A DNA stretch of 64,000 nucleotides from Paenarthrobacter sp. PH39-S1 (GCF_030063245.1 NZ_JASISR010000008.1:79558-143557); one strand, 5' to 3'; shown: positions 41,231 through 51,031, counted from the stretch's first letter. Numbers and translations: made by a program. Notes: generated from the letters alone by a model not told the origin.

Positions 41231-41313
41231 AGAAGCCGGAGTGGAAAAGCCGGAGTCTAGAAGCCGCAGCGAAGAAAGCTGCCGTGAAGAAAGCGAATAA
41301 CTTGTACTGTTGA
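41227..41313 (+). CDS. Possible 28-residue Lys/Ala-rich peptide overlapping the mshD stop
   Basis: An ATGA overlap with mshD opens a frame of 28 codons: [17 protein letters not shown], then [11 protein letters not shown]. The [11 protein letters not shown] pattern looks like histone H1/HU tails. Nine of 28 residues are Lys or Arg. Translation by coupling is possible, but the stretch also contains the ppk promoter region, and the repeat AAGCCGGAGT (twice) could make the frame by chance. Confidence 0.25.
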   Translation: MKKPEWKSRSLEAAAKKAAVKKANNLYC

Positions 41314-41345
41314 AGGGGGGAGAACCGAGCTCTAGGGGAGACATA

Positions 41346-43589
41346 ATGAATCCGGAAACGGCGGGCGCGCCGAACACGGCGGCCATTCTGGTCACTGAAC
41401 GATTTGGTTCCTCCGAGGTGCAGGCCTCGAGGGCGACGGAGGACCGGATTGATATTCCCGAGTTCGCTCCCAACTTGGTACCCGACGGCGAGGTGACTCC
41501 CGATCGGTTTCTGGACCGTGAGCTGAGCTGGCTCGCCTTCAACGCGCGGGTCCTTGAATTGGCCGAAGACCCGGATCTGCAGCTGCTGGAACGGGTTAAT
41601 TTCCTGTCCATCTTCGCCTCCAATCTGGACGAATTCTTCATGGTGCGGGTGGCGGGGCTGAAGCGGCGCATCGCCGCGGGATTGGCCGTCCCCTCCCCCG
41701 CCGGGTTGAGCCCGATCGGGGTGCTGGAGCAGATCAGCGACGCGGCCCACGAGCTGCATGTCCGGCACGCGCGCACCTTCGCAGATCAGATCCGCCCGGC
41801 GCTGGCCGCCGAGAACATCCATCTGATGCACTGGGACGAACTTGATGAGACGGCTAAAGCGACGCTGAGCACCATGTTCGCGGAGAAGGTCTTCCCCATC
41901 CTCACCCCGCTGGCAGTGGATCCGGCCCACCCATTCCCCTACATCTCCGGCCTATCGCTGAATCTGGCCGTGGTGGTGCGCAATCCGGTCAGCGACAAGG
42001 AGCTCTTCGCCCGGCTCAAGGTTCCGGACCAGCTCCCCCGTCTGATCTCGGTGGACGGTCCGCGCGCCGGAACGGTCCCCGGCCGGGTGGCCCGGTTCAT
42101 TCCGCTCGAGGAGGTCATCTCCGAGCATCTGGACCAGCTCTTCCCGGGCATGGAGGTGCTTGAACACCACACGTTCCGCGTCACCCGCAACGAGGACCTC
42201 GAGGTCGAAGAGGACGACGCGGAAAACCTGCTGCAGGCCCTGGAGAAGGAACTCCTGCGCCGCCGCTTCGGGCCGCCTGTCCGCCTTGAGGTCGCAACGG
42301 ACATCAATCCCAATATTCAGGCGCTCTTGGTGCGCGAGCTCGATGTGGAGGAATCGGAGGTCTATGCCCTCCCTGCCCCGCTGGACCTGCGCGGCCTGTC
42401 CGTGATTGGGGGCATCGATCGCTCCGATCTGCGCTATCCCAAGAACGTTGCGCATACGTCCCGCTACCTCAATGAATCGGAAACGGCCAAGGCGGCCAAC
42501 GTCTTTGCGGCGATGCGCCGCCGTGACATTCTGTTGCATCACCCCTACGATTCGTTCTCCACCTCGGTCCAGGCCTTCCTGGAACAGGCCGCGTCGGATC
42601 CGAAGGTCCAGGCCATCAAGCAGACCCTGTACCGCACCTCCGGAGACTCGCCCATCGTGGACGCGCTGGTCGATGCGGCCGAGGCCGGCAAGCAGGTGCT
42701 GGCGCTGGTGGAGATCAAGGCCCGGTTTGATGAGCAGGCCAACATTTCCTGGGCACGCAAGCTTGAACAGGCCGGCGTGCACGTGGTGTACGGCATTGTC
42801 GGGCTGAAAACGCACTGCAAGCTTTCGCTGGTGGTGCGCCAAGAGCTCGATGGGCTGCGCCGGTACTGTCACATCGGCACCGGCAATTACCACCCCCGCA
42901 CCGCGCGCTACTACGAGGACCTGGGCCTGCTGACGGCGGACAACCAGGTGGGTGAGGACCTGACGAAGCTCTTTAACCAGCTCTCCGGCTATGCGCCCAA
43001 GTCCACGTTCAAGCGCCTGCTGGTGGCCCCGCGGTCCGTCCGGTCCGGCCTGATCGACCGGATCGAACATGAAATCACCAACAAGCGTGCCGGGCTGCCG
43101 GCCAAGGTGCAGATTAAGGTCAACTCCATCGTCGACGAGGCGATTATCGATTCGCTCTACCGCGCCTCACAGGCCGGCGTCCAGGTGGACGTCATTGTCC
43201 GCGGTATCTGCTCGCTGCGTCCCGGCGTGCCCGGTCTGAGCGAGAACATCAGGGTGCGTTCCATTCTGGGCCGCTTCCTGGAGCACTCGCGCGTGTTCAC
43301 CTTTGCCAATGGCGGGGACCCGGTGGTCTACATCGGATCGGCGGACATGATGCACCGCAACCTTGACCGCCGGGTGGAAGCGCTGGTTCAGCTGCGCAAC
43401 CCGGATGACATTACCTACGTCCTCACCTTGCTGGACCGTTACGTCGATCCCGAAACCTCCAGCTGGCATCTTGACGACGCCGGTGACTGGACACGCCATC
43501 ATCTGACCGAGTCCGGGGCGCCGCTCTCCGATGTGCAGTCCTGGCTGCTGGCCAGCCGTTCCCGCCAGCGGTCGTCCACCCGGCATTGA
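41346..43589 (+). CDS. ppk: Polyphosphate kinase 1 (RNA-degradosome-type)
   Basis: Makes polyphosphate from ATP; 747 residues. The N-domain begins [20 protein letters not shown]. The phospho-His is His490 in the HxK motif [10 protein letters not shown], followed by [20 protein letters not shown]; the second His lies in [20 protein letters not shown] is about 5 nt before the ATG at 41346. The first 45 residues are not conserved. It overlaps the next gene by one base. Confidence 0.96.
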   Translation: MNPETAGAPNTAAILVTERFGSSEVQASRATEDRIDIPEFAPNLVPDGEVTPDRFLDRELSWLAFNARVLELAEDPDLQLLERVNFLSIFASNLDEFFMVRVAGLKRRIAAGLAVPSPAGLSPIGVLEQISDAAHELHVRHARTFADQIRPALAAENIHLMHWDELDETAKATLSTMFAEKVFPILTPLAVDPAHPFPYISGLSLNLAVVVRNPVSDKELFARLKVPDQLPRLISVDGPRAGTVPGRVARFIPLEEVISEHLDQLFPGMEVLEHHTFRVTRNEDLEVEEDDAENLLQALEKELLRRRFGPPVRLEVATDINPNIQALLVRELDVEESEVYALPAPLDLRGLSVIGGIDRSDLRYPKNVAHTSRYLNESETAKAANVFAAMRRRDILLHHPYDSFSTSVQAFLEQAASDPKVQAIKQTLYRTSGDSPIVDALVDAAEAGKQVLALVEIKARFDEQANISWARKLEQAGVHVVYGIVGLKTHCKLSLVVRQELDGLRRYCHIGTGNYHPRTARYYEDLGLLTADNQVGEDLTKLFNQLSGYAPKSTFKRLLVAPRSVRSGLIDRIEHEITNKRAGLPAKVQIKVNSIVDEAIIDSLYRASQAGVQVDVIVRGICSLRPGVPGLSENIRVRSILGRFLEHSRVFTFANGGDPVVYIGSADMMHRNLDRRVEALVQLRNPDDITYVLTLLDRYVDPETSSWHLDDAGDWTRHHLTESGAPLSDVQSWLLASRSRQRSSTRH

Positions 43590-44593
43590 TGAAGAACCCT
43601 TCATCGGCTTCCGGCGCGCCCGGAAGGACTTCCGGAACGGCAGCCGGGAGCCCGGGGGCCACCGGCGTACAGGCCTTCGACGTACGCGCCGCGGGCGCCC
43701 TGTGCTGGCGGGTGACCAAAAAGGAACTCAAGGTGCTGCTGATCCACCGGCCGCGCTACGACGATTGGTCCTGGCCCAAGGGCAAGCTCGACGACGGCGA
43801 GACGCTGCCCGAGTGCGCCGTGCGGGAGGTGTCCGAGGAAATCGGGCTGAACATCAGCCTCGGCATTCCGTTGCCGGCTACCGTGTATGTCGTCAATGCC
43901 GGGCTCAAGGAGGTCCAGTACTGGGCCAGCAACGTCCCCGATGCCGTTCCGGTTCCGGACGGCAACGAAGTGGACGGCTTCCTGTGGTGTTCCCCGGAGC
44001 GCGCCGCGGAGCTGCTCTCCAACCCAACGGACAAGGAACCTCTCGATGCCCTGGTGGCGGCGCATCGCCGGTCCGAGCTGGCGACGTGGCCGCTGCTGGT
44101 CGTCCGCCATGCCAAGGCCAAACCCCGCTCTGCCTGGACCCTGGCCGAGGGCGACCGTCCGCTGGCCGCGACCGGGCTGCGCCAGGCCCTGACGCTCAGC
44201 CGGCTGTTAATGGCCTGGCGTCCCGGCCGAGTGGCGACCAGTCCCTGGCTGCGGTGCGTGTCCACGATGTCTCCCTATGTCAAGGAGTCCAACGCCAAGG
44301 TGAAGATTTACGATTCCCTGACCGAAGCAAAACATGGCCGGCAACCGCACAAGACGTCCGCCGTCGTCGGACGCCTGTTGGAAAAGCGCCGCCCGGTGGC
44401 GCTGTGCACCCACCGGCCGGCCCTGCCCACGGTACTGGCGCAGCTGGGCGCCCACATGCCGCCGTCGCTCCGTGCCGCGCTGCCCACGGCCGATCCCTTC
44501 CTGGCCCCGGGCGAGGTCATTATCTGCCAGATCAGCTGCGCGGATGAGCCCCAGATCGTCTCCGTGGAGCAATACAAACCGTACGAGGACTGA
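43589..44593 (+). CDS. NUDIX hydrolase fused to histidine phosphatase (MutT1-like)
   Basis: 334 residues. The Nudix box spans residues 65-87 (GKLDDGETLPECAVREVSEE then IGL). The C-terminal histidine phosphatase domain opens with VVRHAKA, with Arg173 and His174. This two-domain form matches mycobacterial MutT1, which clears 8-oxo-GTP/dGTP and diadenosine polyphosphates. The ATG overlaps the ppk TGA (TGATG), so the two are one operon, linking polyphosphate and nucleotide clean-up. Confidence 0.92.
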   Translation: MKNPSSASGAPGRTSGTAAGSPGATGVQAFDVRAAGALCWRVTKKELKVLLIHRPRYDDWSWPKGKLDDGETLPECAVREVSEEIGLNISLGIPLPATVYVVNAGLKEVQYWASNVPDAVPVPDGNEVDGFLWCSPERAAELLSNPTDKEPLDALVAAHRRSELATWPLLVVRHAKAKPRSAWTLAEGDRPLAATGLRQALTLSRLLMAWRPGRVATSPWLRCVSTMSPYVKESNAKVKIYDSLTEAKHGRQPHKTSAVVGRLLEKRRPVALCTHRPALPTVLAQLGAHMPPSLRAALPTADPFLAPGEVIICQISCADEPQIVSVEQYKPYED

Positions 44594-44605
44594 AACGGCC
44601 GCCGG

Positions 44606-44611
44606 TAGACT
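44606..44611 (+). promoter_or_regulatory. -10 box of a leaderless thyA transcript
   Basis: TAGACT lies 6 nt before the GTG start of thyA. No ribosome site is visible between them, and no clear -35 box either. Confidence 0.55.
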
Positions 44612-44617
44612 GGTGCC

Positions 44618-45448
44618 GTGACCATTCCTACCCCGTATGAAGACCTCCTGCGCGACGTGCTGGCGCACGGCGCCGCCAAAGCGGACCGCACCGGCACCGG
44701 CACGCGCAGCGTTTTCGGCCGTCAGCTGCGCTTCGATCTGAGCCGGGGTTTCCCGCTGATCACCACCAAGCGCGTGCACTTCAAGTCCGTGGCCCTGGAG
44801 CTGCTGTGGTTCCTGCGCGGCGATTCCAATGTGAAGTGGCTGCAGGAGCGCGGCGTCAAGATCTGGAATGAATGGGCCGACGACGACGGCGAGCTTGGCC
44901 CGGTTTACGGCGTCCAGTGGCGCTCCTGGCCGACCCCCGACGGCGGCCACATCGATCAGATCGCCGAGCTGATGGCGGGGCTGCAGAGCGATCCGGACTC
45001 CCGTCGGCACATCGTCTCGGCCTGGAATGTGGCCGAATTGAAGAACATGGCGCTGGCGCCGTGCCATGCGTTCTTCCAGTTCTACGTGACGCCGTCGGCC
45101 GGCGGTCCGGACGCGGGGCCCGGAAAGCTCAGCTGCCAGCTGTACCAGCGCAGCGCGGACACCTTTCTGGGGGTTCCCTTCAACATTGCCTCCTATGCCC
45201 TGCTGACAATGATGATCGCGCAGCAGGCCGGATTGGAGCCGGGCGAGTTCGTCTGGACCGGGGGCGACGTGCATATCTACGACAATCACGTCGAACAGGT
45301 GGCCGAACAGCTCGGCCGTGAGCCGTATCCGTACCCGCAGCTGCACATCAAACGGAGGCCGGAGTCGATTTTTGACTACGCTCCTGAGGACTTCGAGCTG
45401 GTCAATTACCAGCACCACCCGGCGATTAAGGCCCCGATCGCGGTATGA
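44618..45448 (+). CDS. thyA: Thymidylate synthase
   Basis: Methylates dUMP using methylene-tetrahydrofolate; 276 residues. The active-site Cys149 lies in [12 protein letters not shown]. Folate- and dUMP-binding motifs [18 protein letters not shown] and [13 protein letters not shown] are intact. The start is GTG with a TAGACT box 6 nt upstream. It overlaps dfrA (ATGA), so the enzyme that produces dihydrofolate is coupled to the one that reduces it. Confidence 0.98.
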   Translation: MTIPTPYEDLLRDVLAHGAAKADRTGTGTRSVFGRQLRFDLSRGFPLITTKRVHFKSVALELLWFLRGDSNVKWLQERGVKIWNEWADDDGELGPVYGVQWRSWPTPDGGHIDQIAELMAGLQSDPDSRRHIVSAWNVAELKNMALAPCHAFFQFYVTPSAGGPDAGPGKLSCQLYQRSADTFLGVPFNIASYALLTMMIAQQAGLEPGEFVWTGGDVHIYDNHVEQVAEQLGREPYPYPQLHIKRRPESIFDYAPEDFELVNYQHHPAIKAPIAV

Positions 45449-46080
45449 ACAATGACCCCGTATCGGCCGTGCCGCCCGTGGCCGCCTCACCCTCCCTCGG
45501 GACGGATGGGCTGGATCTGCACCGGTTCCACGAGCCCATCATCGGCATGATCTGGGCGCAGACCCGGCAGGGCGTCATCGGCAAGGACGGTGGAATGCCG
45601 TGGCGACTGCCGGAGGACATGGCACACTTCAAGCGTGTCACCACCGGCCATCCTGTCATCATGGGCCGGCGCACCTGGGAATCCTTTTCCCCGAAGTTCC
45701 GCCCGCTCCCGGAGCGGACCAATATCGTCATCACCGGGCGGCAGGACTGGGCCGACACACCGGACGCCGCGGGCGCCATCGTCGTTCATTCCCTCGAAGA
45801 CGCGTTGGTGGAGGCGCAGTTCAGGCCCGGCGGCAACGAGGTCTGGATCATCGGCGGCGGCCAGGTCTATGGCCAGGCGCTGGAGCATGCCAACGTCGCA
45901 GCGATTACCGTGATCGATTCCGAGACCGAGGGCGATACCGGCGCACCGCAACTCGGGCCGGAGTGGACCTTCCGCGGCGGGACACCGGTGGAGGGCTGGC
46001 ATACCGGGAAAAACGGGACGCAGTACCGCTACACACTGTGGGCCAAGGGTAGTTCCGAGTTCACTTCCGACGACGCCTGA
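45445..46080 (+). CDS. dfrA: Dihydrofolate reductase
   Basis: Regenerates tetrahydrofolate after ThyA; 211 residues. The DHFR start [20 protein letters not shown], the adjacent [20 protein letters not shown] and the NADPH loop [15 protein letters not shown] are typical. About 30 residues precede the domain, an extension compared with most DHFRs. It overlaps thyA by 4 bp. Two minisatellites follow immediately. Confidence 0.97.
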   Translation: MNNDPVSAVPPVAASPSLGTDGLDLHRFHEPIIGMIWAQTRQGVIGKDGGMPWRLPEDMAHFKRVTTGHPVIMGRRTWESFSPKFRPLPERTNIVITGRQDWADTPDAAGAIVVHSLEDALVEAQFRPGGNEVWIIGGGQVYGQALEHANVAAITVIDSETEGDTGAPQLGPEWTFRGGTPVEGWHTGKNGTQYRYTLWAKGSSEFTSDDA

Positions 46081-46091
46081 CGGCAGCCTCG

Positions 46092-46125
46092 GAACTGGCT
46101 GAACTGGCTGAACTGGCTGAACTGT
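46092..46125. repeat. 9-bp tandem repeat after dfrA
   Basis: GAACTGGCT repeats at 46092, 46101 and 46110, with a partial copy at 46119. It starts 11 bp past the dfrA stop. Confidence 0.85.
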
Positions 46126-46131
46126 CCTGAT

Positions 46132-46165
46132 TTCCGTCCTTCCTTCCGTCCTGCCTTCCGTGCGG
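46132..46165. repeat. 12-bp tandem repeat adjacent to the 9-bp repeat
   Basis: TTCCGTCCTTCC (46132-46143), TTCCGTCCTGCC (46144-46155) and a partial TTCCGTGCGG from 46156. Two different short arrays side by side point to replication slippage in non-coding DNA. Confidence 0.75.
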
Positions 46166-46299
46166 AGCAGGCTCCAGCGAAGCCTTGACACCCGGCACCC
46201 CGGGTGGAAAAGTTCCGGGCGGGGCCAAGGGATACCCCAGTTGCCCTTTTTGGCGGACCCCAGCCGGTGGTCGATTGAAGAGCATCCCGCGGCACGCAC

Positions 46300-46650
46300 G
46301 TAGTTTCACATCCGGTCTCTTCCAAGCCGGATATCCCCTGGGGTACTTGTTTGGCGGCCTGCTGGCCGGCACGCTATCCGAACGGTATGGCCGCGAACGA
46401 ATCATCATTATTTTTTGCGGCCCTGGCCCTGCCGTGCATCCCGCTGAGGGCCTTTGCCTCCGGTTCGATTTGGCTGGGCGTGGGCGCGTTCCTCGTTCAA
46501 TTCATGGTGCAGGGAGCCTGGGGCGTCATACCCGCCTACCTCAATGTTCTGGTACTGGTCCGGGAGGGAACCCGGGCGGTACTGCCGGGCTTCGTCTACC
46601 AACTGGGCAATGTCATTGCCGCGGGCAACGCGACGCGTAACGTGACGAGG
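46300..46650 (+). pseudogene. Remnant of an MFS carboxylate/sialate-type transporter
   Basis: Decayed fragment in two frames. The first reads GLFQAGYPLGYLFGGLLAGT, then LSERYGRER. The second, after a shift in the T-run near 46410-46415, reads LGVGAFLVQFMVQGAWGVIP and then LPGFVYQLGNVIAAGNA. This resembles the C-terminal half of SHS-family transporters (lactate or sialate permeases, which have FMVQGAWGVVPAHLNELSP and PGFVYQLGN). No start codon, N-terminal half or complete frame remains. Confidence 0.75.
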
Positions 46651-46673
46651 ACGGTGCTCACTGATCCCTCGTC

Positions 46674-46679
46674 TAAACT
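46674..46679 (+). promoter_or_regulatory. -10 box of a leaderless asd transcript
   Basis: TAAACT lies 6 nt before the asd ATG, in the tail of the pseudogene. There is no ribosome site. Confidence 0.6.
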
Positions 46680-46685
46680 TGGCCC

Positions 46686-47807
46686 ATGACACAAAGTGTA
46701 GGTTTTGTCGGCTGGCGCGGCATGGTCGGCTCCGTTCTCATGCAGCGCATGCAGGACGAGGATGACTTTGCCGGCATTGACCCGGTCTTTTTTTCGACCT
46801 CCAATGCCGGGGGTGCCGCTCCGGGGTTCGCCGACGGCGCCGGTTCACTGGCGGATGCATTCGATCTTGAGACACTGGCCAAGTTGCCGATCATTGTCAC
46901 GGCGCAAGGCGGCGACTACACCTCGGACGTACATCCCCGGCTCCGCGCAGCCGGGTGGGACGGACTATGGATCGACGCGGCCTCCACCCTGCGGATGAAA
47001 AACGACTCCATCGTCGTACTGGATCCGGTGAACCGGGAAGCCATCGATGCGGGGGTGGCCGGCGGCGTCCGCGACTTCATTGGCGGGAACTGCACCGTTT
47101 CCTGCATGCTGATGGGCCTGGGCGGCCTCTTCCGCAACGGCTTGGTCGAGTGGGGAACCTCGATGACCTACCAGGCCGCATCCGGCGGGGGCGCCCGCCA
47201 CATGCGCGAACTCCTGAACCAGTTCGGGGCGCTGCACGGAGCCGTGGCCTCCGAGCTGCAGAATGCTTCGTCCGCCATCCTCGAGATCGACCGAGCGGTG
47301 CTGACGGAGCAGCAGAACCCGGAACTGGATTCTGCCCAGTTCGGCGTCCCGCTGGCCGGTTCCCTGATCCCTTGGATCGACGCGGACATGGGCAACGGCC
47401 AGTCCAAGGAAGAGTGGAAGAACGGCGCGGAAACCAACAAGATCCTGGGCACCTCCGGCGCAGACCGCATCCTGATGGACGGCCTGTGCATCCGGGTCGG
47501 GGCGATGCGCTCACATTCCCAGGCCCTAACGCTGAAGCTGCGCGAAGATCTGCCGGTGTCAGAGATTGAATCCCTGCTTGCCGCGGACAACCCGTGGGTC
47601 AAGGTGATCCCCAACACGAAGGAAGCGTCCATGCGCGGACTCACGCCTGTCGCTGCTTCCGGCACGTTGGACATCCCGGTGGGCAGGATTCGGAAGCTGG
47701 AGATGGGCCCGGAGTACATCAGCGCGTTCACCGTGGGCGATCAACTCCTGTGGGGCGCCGCGGAACCGCTGCGCCGCATGCTGAACATCGCCATCGGGGA
47801 GCTCTGA
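46686..47807 (+). CDS. asd: Aspartate-semialdehyde dehydrogenase, E. coli-type
   Basis: Reduces aspartyl phosphate for lysine, threonine and methionine synthesis; 373 residues. The opening [19 protein letters not shown], catalytic Cys136 in GGNCTVS, and [18 protein letters not shown] are those of the longer enterobacterial enzyme, not the ~345-residue type usual in actinobacteria. Transcription is probably leaderless. It stands apart from lysC or dapA. The form may have come by transfer or be a lineage trait; a tree would tell. Confidence 0.96.
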   Translation: MTQSVGFVGWRGMVGSVLMQRMQDEDDFAGIDPVFFSTSNAGGAAPGFADGAGSLADAFDLETLAKLPIIVTAQGGDYTSDVHPRLRAAGWDGLWIDAASTLRMKNDSIVVLDPVNREAIDAGVAGGVRDFIGGNCTVSCMLMGLGGLFRNGLVEWGTSMTYQAASGGGARHMRELLNQFGALHGAVASELQNASSAILEIDRAVLTEQQNPELDSAQFGVPLAGSLIPWIDADMGNGQSKEEWKNGAETNKILGTSGADRILMDGLCIRVGAMRSHSQALTLKLREDLPVSEIESLLAADNPWVKVIPNTKEASMRGLTPVAASGTLDIPVGRIRKLEMGPEYISAFTVGDQLLWGAAEPLRRMLNIAIGEL

Positions 47808-47853
47808 CCCGCAGCCGAGCTCTGCCGTCCCGGTGCGCATACCGCCCCGCCAC

Positions 47854-47921
47854 CGACGAAGGGGCTGCCCCGCGAAAGCGATGACGTGCAACATCGTCGT
47901 CGCGGGCTAGCCCCTTCGTCG
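47854..47921. terminator. Long cruciform between asd and the convergent HTH_42 gene
   Basis: CGACGAAGGGGCT (47854-47866) pairs perfectly with AGCCCCTTCGTCG (47909-47921). The stem then continues imperfectly (GCCCCGCGA with TCGCGGGC, CGATG with CATCG), about 27 pairs in all. It sits between convergent stops, so a bidirectional terminator is the simplest reading; a REP-like element is the alternative. Confidence 0.7.
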
Positions 47922-47981
47922 CGAGCCGACGCCGCTTTGACGGGCCAAGGGAGCGCCGACATTCGCGAGAAAGCCCCGTTG

Positions 47982-49118
47982 TCAGACGCTGGCGGGGGCC
48001 AGGAATGCAGCGTAAACTTCTGCTGCCTTGGCGAAGCCGCGCTGTTGGGCCGGGGTGAGTGCCACAAACGGAACCGGCTCGACGACGGCGGCGCCCGGCC
48101 GGGCGTTCGCCGTCGTGTTCTGCTTTCGGCGCCAGGTCCCCACCACCTCTCCGCGGGCGAGGATGGTGGCCTTGAACATTCCGTTGTTGCCCGGCACGGT
48201 GAGCGCGGCATACTCGGGGGGAAGTGCTGCGCTGCGGTCGGTGTAGCCAAGCAGGAACTCGTCGAACCCCGGCAGCAGCAGCACGGATCTGGATCCCGGG
48301 AGCTGCTTCCCAGGATCCAGATCCCGCCAGGTGAGCAGATCGGCGGTTTCCCGCGACATCCAGTACATAGTGCCGTCGACCTGAAGCTCCAGCAGCCGGC
48401 TCTGCACCTGCTGCAGTCCCGTGCGGGCGTCCTTGAGGGTCAGTTTGGTCCACCAACAGAAGTCCTTCAGTGTGGCAGGTCCGTGGCTGCGCATATACCG
48501 CAGCACCAGCTCGGCCAGGGCCTCGTCCCGGTCCATCGATCGTGGACTGCGGATCCACCGGTCCATTAACACGAACCGCTGGGCGTTTCCGTCGCTGGGA
48601 CCTTGGACCAACATGCCGGTCAGGCTCAACAGCCACAACAGGTGGATACCTCGCTGGTTTTCCGTCGCTTGGCCGGCAGCCCGGAAGGCGGTCAACAGTT
48701 CGTCACGGGACGCCGAGGCGTTGTCGGCGGCCAGCAGCGTGACCGCAACATCGCGGGCCGCGTCGATGTCCGCCGTCGTAATTTCCAACTGGCGGTGCCG
48801 GCCGGCCATACCGGCAAGCATGCGCGTGGAAGTCAGTGCCATGATCCAGCCCAAATCCTCGGCCGCTGTCAGGTGCAGTGTTCCTCGCATGGGCCAGGAG
48901 CGGACGATCTCTCCGGCGTCCAAGGCGGCCTGCACGTCGGACCGGCGTGTGCCCAGCGCCCGCAGCCCGACCGACCAGAGCGCCCCGGGGAGGTCCTGGC
49001 CCTGCATGGCCGTCATCCAGCGCACCACTTCGACGGGGCCAGCAAAGGAGCTGCCCACCAGGCTCTGGCTGGAAAGCCGGAGTCGGGCCAGCATGGCTGG
49101 CGTCACGCGATGTGTCAT
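47982..49118 (-). CDS. Winged-helix HTH_42 family protein (AlkZ/YcaQ-like)
   Basis: 378 residues of the three-winged-helix family that includes DNA glycosylases AlkZ and YcaQ. The catalytic-loop position reads MQGQDLPGALWSVG, with Gln-x-Gln as in AlkZ. The middle part has RSWPMRGTLHLTAAEDLGWI and the end LLPGFDEFLLGYTDRSA, both conserved in the family. I choose the ATG at 49118, 7 nt after a TATGAT box (leaderless); upstream ATGs at 49130 and 49127 overlap that box. DNA repair is likely but not shown. Confidence 0.85.
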   Translation of the reverse strand: MTHRVTPAMLARLRLSSQSLVGSSFAGPVEVVRWMTAMQGQDLPGALWSVGLRALGTRRSDVQAALDAGEIVRSWPMRGTLHLTAAEDLGWIMALTSTRMLAGMAGRHRQLEITTADIDAARDVAVTLLAADNASASRDELLTAFRAAGQATENQRGIHLLWLLSLTGMLVQGPSDGNAQRFVLMDRWIRSPRSMDRDEALAELVLRYMRSHGPATLKDFCWWTKLTLKDARTGLQQVQSRLLELQVDGTMYWMSRETADLLTWRDLDPGKQLPGSRSVLLLPGFDEFLLGYTDRSAALPPEYAALTVPGNNGMFKATILARGEVVGTWRRKQNTTANARPGAAVVEPVPFVALTPAQQRGFAKAAEVYAAFLAPASV

Positions 49119-49125
49119 GTGGTGC

Positions 49126-49131
49126 ATCATA
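49126..49131 (-). promoter_or_regulatory. -10 box of a leaderless HTH_42 transcript
   Basis: On the minus strand TATGAT lies 7 nt before the ATG at 49118, and TTTGCG 16 bp further upstream is a possible -35. Confidence 0.5.
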
Positions 49132-49234
49132 GGCGACGGTCCCCGAACGCAAAACTGACGTGCCGATATAGTGGGGACGCTTAGGGAAACGGCCTCATCA
49201 CGGTCACCTCAGCTGAAGGAGCAGGGCCGGGGAT

Positions 49235-49858
49235 CTAGCGGCCGGTGCGCACCGCCGAATCCCAGCGCCAGTGCCGGCCCCGGGTCTCAGCAGTGCGGCC
49301 GGAGGAACGCAGCAGATCCTGCCAGCAATCGGACGTCCGGCGAACGTCGGGGAACAGCCGCGCGAGGACCCGGTCGGTGATCGCATCGTCCGGCCGGTAG
49401 TCGACGCCCTGGGCGGTCAGTATGTCGTGGCAGTGCAGGACGGCTTCGACAATGCCCATGGCGGCGAAACCGGAGGCATCGGAGAGTCCGGCGGGGTGAT
49501 ATCCGCGCCGGTCGGCCGGGGCGGCAGCGACGACGGCAACGAGCAGGCCGCCCACTGCGTCGAGGCAGCTGACAATGCCAGGCGTCCCGGTGCCGGCATC
49601 CGGGTAGAAGAGGAGTTGCGGGCCACCATCCCGCCAAGGCGGCGGATCCTGCAACTCGATATAGGATTCCTGCGGTGGTTTGGTCCCGGAAAGCTGCATG
49701 GCGTAAAAACCGAAATCATCCAGAATATGCGCGGCCGTTTCCCTGCAGCTCCAGTCGAGTTCATGGGCATTCAGCTGCCAGTTATCATCGGGGATTCCAG
49801 AAAAGCGACCCATCAGATCATCGATGACGGTCCGCAGGTCTTCGGCAGTGGGTTCCAT
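49235..49858 (-). CDS. DinB-fold / maleylpyruvate isomerase-like, mycothiol-dependent type
   Basis: 207 residues of a four-helix DinB-like protein. The N-terminal WSCRETAAHILDDFGFYAMQ (metal His) and AVLHCHDILTAQG (second and third His) match the MDMPI_N/DinB fold, whose members use mycothiol or other thiols. AGGA lies 6 nt upstream of the ATG at 49858. The metal site is inferred from spacing; the substrate is unknown. Confidence 0.72.
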   Translation of the reverse strand: MEPTAEDLRTVIDDLMGRFSGIPDDNWQLNAHELDWSCRETAAHILDDFGFYAMQLSGTKPPQESYIELQDPPPWRDGGPQLLFYPDAGTGTPGIVSCLDAVGGLLVAVVAAAPADRRGYHPAGLSDASGFAAMGIVEAVLHCHDILTAQGVDYRPDDAITDRVLARLFPDVRRTSDCWQDLLRSSGRTAETRGRHWRWDSAVRTGR

Positions 49859-49936
49859 GAGCCGATCCTGCTACAAACGCGGAACCGGCGCAATTTCATC
49901 GGTCCTCGGCGACCCGCGGCACGATTCCCCGAGGGG

Positions 49937-51031
49937 TCAGCGGGCGGAGCGCATGTTCGCGGTGATCGGGCACTCGAAGGGATCGCGCTGACCCAAGCCG
50001 ACCCGGTTCAGGTACTTCATCACAATCATGTAGGACTGTCCGAGCGTGGTCTCCGTGTACTTGATGTTGCGCTCGGCGCAGTACTGACGGACCATCGGCT
50101 GCACCAGCTTCAGATTCTTGGAGGACATGGTGGGGAACAGGTGGTGCTCGATCTGGTAATTCAGGCCACCCATGCCCTTGTCCACCCACCAGCCGCCGGA
50201 AATGTTGCGGCTCATCAGCGTCTGACGGCGCATGAAGTCGATCTTGACGTCCTTGGGCACCAGCGGCATGCCCTTGTGGTTCGGAGCGAAGGCGCCGCCA
50301 AAATACACGCCGAAGGAGGCCAGGTGAACAACCATGAACGCCAGGGCAATCCAGGGACCCATGACGATGAAGGCGGCGACCGGCAGTCCGATCAGGCGCA
50401 CGGCCAAGAACCCGATTTCGGCCTTGCGGGACGGTACGATCTCATTTTTGTTGAAGACCCGGCGCAGCGCCGAGATGTGCAGGTCCAGCGCCACCAGCGT
50501 CAGCAACGGAAAGAAGAACGTACCCTGGTGCGCGGCGAACCATTTGCCGAAGCCCTTGCGCTGGCCGGCGTCCTCCGGGTTGAAAATTACGGCGCCGGTG
50601 GCAATGTCATCATCCTTGCCGATTTTATTCGGGTTGGCGTGGTGCTTGCCATGCTTGTTCATCCACCAGCCGTAGCTCAGTCCGACGAAGAGGTTCCCGA
50701 CGATGCGTCCGGTCCACTCGTTCTTCTTAGCGGAGGCGAAGATCTGCCGGTGCGCGGCGTCGTGGGCCAGGAAGCCGGCCTGGCCCAGCAGGAAGGAGAA
50801 GATGAGGGCGGTCAACATCTGCCACCAGCTCTGTCCCAGCGTCACAAACATGACGCCTGTGGCGGCGAAAGCTACGCCCAGTCTGATCATTCGCCAGGTG
50901 TACCAGCTAATGTCGCGCTTCATCAGGCCAGCGGCCCGGACTGTCTCCGCCAGCGCAATGAAATCGGTGACATGGCGGTCCCGCGCCGGGCGAGCCGTGC
51001 GGATCGGGCTCTGGAGTGTTGCAGATGACAT
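49937..51031 (-). CDS. Acyl-lipid/acyl-CoA fatty acid desaturase
   Basis: Membrane di-iron desaturase of 364 residues. Three His boxes are present: AHDAAHRQIF, MNKHGKHHANPNK and LNYQIEHHLFP. The last form, QxxHH, marks the front-end/delta-6-like and DesA3-type group. Four spans pair around them. It adds double bonds to acyl chains, which could serve cold adaptation. A ferredoxin or reductase partner is not adjacent. AAGGG precedes the ATG. Confidence 0.93.
   Translation of the reverse strand: MSSATLQSPIRTARPARDRHVTDFIALAETVRAAGLMKRDISWYTWRMIRLGVAFAATGVMFVTLGQSWWQMLTALIFSFLLGQAGFLAHDAAHRQIFASAKKNEWTGRIVGNLFVGLSYGWWMNKHGKHHANPNKIGKDDDIATGAVIFNPEDAGQRKGFGKWFAAHQGTFFFPLLTLVALDLHISALRRVFNKNEIVPSRKAEIGFLAVRLIGLPVAAFIVMGPWIALAFMVVHLASFGVYFGGAFAPNHKGMPLVPKDVKIDFMRRQTLMSRNISGGWWVDKGMGGLNYQIEHHLFPTMSSKNLKLVQPMVRQYCAERNIKYTETTLGQSYMIVMKYLNRVGLGQRDPFECPITANMRSAR

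Noticed and set aside
49271..51028. 585-codon plus-strand frame across the DinB-like and desaturase genes
   Set aside because: It runs antisense to two well-supported genes with His-box and DinB motifs; no family is recognised.
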